From positions 1 to 9,594 of the forward strand of contig JAJYLU010000039.1 in NCBI GenBank assembly GCA_021787505.1: a stretch of 9,594 nucleotides of DNA, read 5' to 3'. Position 1 is the first letter of the stretch, and each line of letters starts with the position of its first letter. The translations under genes were made by a program, and so were the position numbers. The DNA comes from Nitrospirota bacterium (GTDB lineage: Bacteria > Nitrospirota > Thermodesulfovibrionia > Thermodesulfovibrionales > UBA6898). Under the pieces are notes generated by a model. It worked only from the letters and a program-made list of their open reading frames with translations, had not been told where the DNA came from and did not search any database. Shown in pieces: positions 7,527-9,594 of the stretch.

Positions 7527-7611
7527 TCAGGGGTTGGTCGTCCTGGCGGTGGAGCCTGAGGGAGCACGGAGCTTTTCCCATAAGGGGAATGACCCACCAG
7601 AGAGGTCAGAG

Positions 7612-9000
7612 CTATTTTATCTTATATTCCTTGATCTTCGTCCTGAGCGTATTCCGGTTGATCCCGAGCACTTTCGCCGTCTTGAGCTGGTTCCCGTTCG
7701 TCTCCCTGAGGACAATGGATATGAGCGCCTTTTCCACTTCCGAAAGGACCGTTTCGTGGAGATTGAAATTGGTGATTTTTGTCATGTCTTTCAGATAACG
7801 CTTCAGTTTCTCTTCGAGGAAGTCCTTGATCGAATAAGAAGTGTCCTCGTCGAGGAGAAGGTCTTTCTTTTCGATGACGGCGCCGCTTGAAAGTACGCAT
7901 GCCCTCTTTATGACATTATCGAGTTCCCGTATATTCCCGGGCCAGTCGTACTTCAGAAGCGCCGCCTTCGCATCTTTCGATAATTCCTTTTCCTCCGTTT
8001 CGAGTCTTTCGGACGCTTCTCTGAGGAAAAATTTCACCAGAAGGGGGATGTCTTCTTTTCTTTCCCTTAAGGGGGGCATCTTTATTTGAACGACATTGAA
8101 CCGGTAATAGAGGTCTTCTCTGAAAAGCCCTTTTGATACTTCTTCCTGAAGATTCTTATTCGTGGCGCCTATAATGCGTACATCTGCCTTGAAGATGTCG
8201 GTTCCGCCAAGAGGGCTAAACTCCCTTTCCTGGAGAAACCGGAGTATCTTCGCCTGCAGTCCGGATTCCAACTCGGCGATCTCGTCGAGGAAAAGTGTGC
8301 CGCCTGCAGCAGCTTCTATTTTCCCCTTCTTGTCCGCGACCGCCCCCGTAAATGCCCCCTTCCGGTAGCCGAACAGTTCAGACTCCAGCAGTTCCTTCGG
8401 GATAGAGGCCGAGTTGATGGCTACAAACGGACCGTGCGCCCGGCTGCTGTTGAAATGGATTGCCTTGGCGACCAACTCCTTGCCGGTGCCGCTCTCCCCT
8501 GTAATGAGTACGGTAATGTCTTTAGGGGCGACCTTGCCGATGTCCTTGAAGACCTTGAGAACCCCCGGACTCTTACCGATCATCTGCGGACTTTCCGTTT
8601 CAAGGGCCGCCTTCTTGAGTTCCTTCAGCTCCTCCCGCATCGACAGGTCCCGGAACGCCTTTTCGATGACGATCTTGAGTTCCTCGATGTCAAAGGGTTT
8701 TTCGAGGTAATCATAGGCTCCCTCTTTCATCGCTGTGATCGTGCTCTGCATCTGCGCATGAGCGGTGATCATGATGACTACGGCGTCGGGATGGGCCGAT
8801 CGTATCTCCCTCAAGCCTTCGAGGCCGTTTCCGTCGGGGAGGATGAGGTCGAGGAGTATCACCTGCCTCTCCTGAATTGCCCTGAGTCCCGAAACAAGCC
8901 TCGTCCGGGAGACGACGCTGTACCCCGTCGGCTCGAGGGCTTTCTTGATTACCCAGATGATGCTTTCATCGTCGTCGATGACTAATATTTTTTTGTCCAT
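7612..9000 (-). CDS. Sigma-54-dependent response regulator, NtrC family
   Basis: A 462-residue NtrC-type activator with three domains in order. The receiver (1-120) has the acidic pocket Asp10/Asp11, phospho-acceptor Asp51 in ILLDLILPDGNG, Thr79 and Lys101 in EKPF. The AAA+ domain (about 138-375) has Walker A GESGTGKE (168-175), the sigma-54 contact loop GAFTGA (215-220), Walker B GGTLFLDE (233-240), the arginine region FREDLYYR (293-300) and WPGNIREL (353-360). A Fis-type helix-turn-helix ends the protein (GNQLKTAKVLGINRNTLRTK, 436-455). It should open sigma-54 promoters when phosphorylated by the upstream kinase. ATG 9000 is chosen because the receiver begins there with MDKKILVIDDD. Its A is shared with the kinase stop (TAATG), and it lacks a clear ribosome site, so translational coupling is likely. 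The receiver is about two residues shorter than NtrC before the phospho-Asp. Its targets cannot be read from the window. Confidence 0.93.
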   Translation of the reverse strand: MDKKILVIDDDESIIWVIKKALEPTGYSVVSRTRLVSGLRAIQERQVILLDLILPDGNGLEGLREIRSAHPDAVVIMITAHAQMQSTITAMKEGAYDYLEKPFDIEELKIVIEKAFRDLSMREELKELKKAALETESPQMIGKSPGVLKVFKDIGKVAPKDITVLITGESGTGKELVAKAIHFNSSRAHGPFVAINSASIPKELLESELFGYRKGAFTGAVADKKGKIEAAAGGTLFLDEIAELESGLQAKILRFLQEREFSPLGGTDIFKADVRIIGATNKNLQEEVSKGLFREDLYYRFNVVQIKMPPLRERKEDIPLLVKFFLREASERLETEEKELSKDAKAALLKYDWPGNIRELDNVIKRACVLSSGAVIEKKDLLLDEDTSYSIKDFLEEKLKRYLKDMTKITNFNLHETVLSEVEKALISIVLRETNGNQLKTAKVLGINRNTLRTKIKEYKIK

Positions 9001-9594
9001 TATGTTTCGAAAGGTATGTAAATAAAAAATGAGGTACCTTTGTTTACCTGGCTCTTTGCCTTGATGAGCCCGCCGTGGTCCTTGATAATCTTTTTCGATA
9101 GAGCAAGACCAATGCCAGTGCCTCCCTTCTTTTTCGTATAGAAAGGAATAAATATCTTCTGAAGGTCCTTCTCGGACATCCCCCGTCCCGTATCTTTTAC
9201 AGAGATCAGTGCCCACCGTTTGATCCGCCCTCCCTCCCTGACGGATTCTTTCGAAGGGGAGGTGGAAACTTCAAGTCTGCCCCCTTTTTTCATCGACTCA
9301 ATCCCATTCTTTATAATGTTCAAAAAGACTTGGAGGAGTTTTGCCTCGTCTCCTCTCACCTGGGGAAGGCTCGGGTCATATGACCGTTTAAGCGAGATAC
9401 CGGCTTTCCTGATCGGGATATCCATGATCGAGAGCGCCTGCTCCATAACCTCATGGATATTCACCGGGTTGAATACAGGCTTCTTGCACAATGTCAGGTA
9501 GTCATGGAGGATCAGGTTGAGCCGATCCGTTTCCCGGATGATAAGGTCGACATATTCGTCGATAGACGCATTCTGTGTTTTATTGCGCAGGAGT
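9000..9594 (-). CDS. Sensor histidine kinase, NtrB/AtoS-like, C-terminal part
   Basis: The frame is open from the right edge (first whole codon at 9593) to TAA at 9002-9000, giving 197 residues; the sensor region and the phospho-accepting His lie outside the window. What is visible starts in the second helix of the dimerisation domain (RETDRLNLILHDYLTLCKKP), typical of NtrB, ZraS and AtoS relatives. The HATPase domain follows, with N box NIIKNGIESM (92-101 of the visible part), G1 box DTGRGM (134-139), F box IFIPFYTKKKGGTGIGLAL and the second glycine box GTGIGL (158-163). All catalytic boxes look intact. The stop overlaps the start of the response-regulator gene by one base, so the two form one operon and a cognate pair. 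A TTG at 9491 also opens this frame but is internal to the dimerisation domain. The signal sensed is not visible. Confidence 0.93.
   Translation of the reverse strand, partial: LLRNKTQNASIDEYVDLIIRETDRLNLILHDYLTLCKKPVFNPVNIHEVMEQALSIMDIPIRKAGISLKRSYDPSLPQVRGDEAKLLQVFLNIIKNGIESMKKGGRLEVSTSPSKESVREGGRIKRWALISVKDTGRGMSEKDLQKIFIPFYTKKKGGTGIGLALSKKIIKDHGGLIKAKSQVNKGTSFFIYIPFET

Noticed and set aside
7486..7581. A 31-codon minus-strand frame upstream of the rhodanese remnant
   Set aside because: It overlaps the first rhodanese segment in another frame, lacks a ribosome site, and I could not tie it to any family.
7577..7608. Hairpins after the response-regulator stop (TTCCC/GGGAA and TGACC/GGTCA) as a terminator
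   Set aside because: Stems are only 5 bp and no T run follows on the minus strand.
9001..9216. A 72-residue N-terminal extension of the response regulator
   Set aside because: The frame is open upstream of ATG 9000 but it overlaps the kinase HATPase domain out of frame, and the receiver domain begins exactly at 9000.

Overview
The window reads as ordinary chromosomal DNA of a mid-GC bacterium. It carries the distal end of a type I NADH dehydrogenase (nuo) operon, a metal-dependent amidohydrolase, the translational GTPase TypA/BipA, and a sigma-54-type two-component system. Frequent AGG/AGA arginine codons, the Nu subunit types, and a tandem-rhodanese remnant resembling those of delta-proteobacterial lineages hint at Desulfobacterota, Desulfuromonadota or Nitrospirota. 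That is an impression from family resemblance, not a demonstrated placement.

Layout. Positions 1-3226 (+) hold the end of nuoL, all of nuoM and all of nuoN, the three antiporter-like membrane subunits of complex I. Positions 3236-4201 (+) hold an amidohydrolase whose reading frame starts directly behind the nuoN stop and ends at a good intrinsic terminator (4220-4262). Convergent to it, 4264-4779 (-) encodes a small exported protein of unknown function with its own promoter about 100 nt upstream. Positions 4780-5184 are non-coding and hold two divergent promoters and a foldable leader in front of typA. Positions 5185-6996 (+) are typA. Convergent to it and only 6 nt away is a broken two-domain rhodanese gene (7003-7526, -). 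Positions 7612-9594 (-) are a sensor kinase (cut off by the window end) and its NtrC-type response regulator, with overlapping stop and start.

How they work together. NuoL/M/N form the proton-pumping arm of complex I. The amidohydrolase may be cotranscribed with them, but nothing links it biochemically. The kinase and regulator form one signalling unit that should activate sigma-54 promoters, none of which I could find here. TypA is an independent housekeeping gene.

I found no CRISPR array, tRNA, rRNA, insertion sequence or defence system, and no convincing new system. The points most worth a second look are the amidohydrolase start, where the only ATG splits the metal-binding HxH motif; the eroded rhodanese gene; the orphan exported protein; and the leader of typA.
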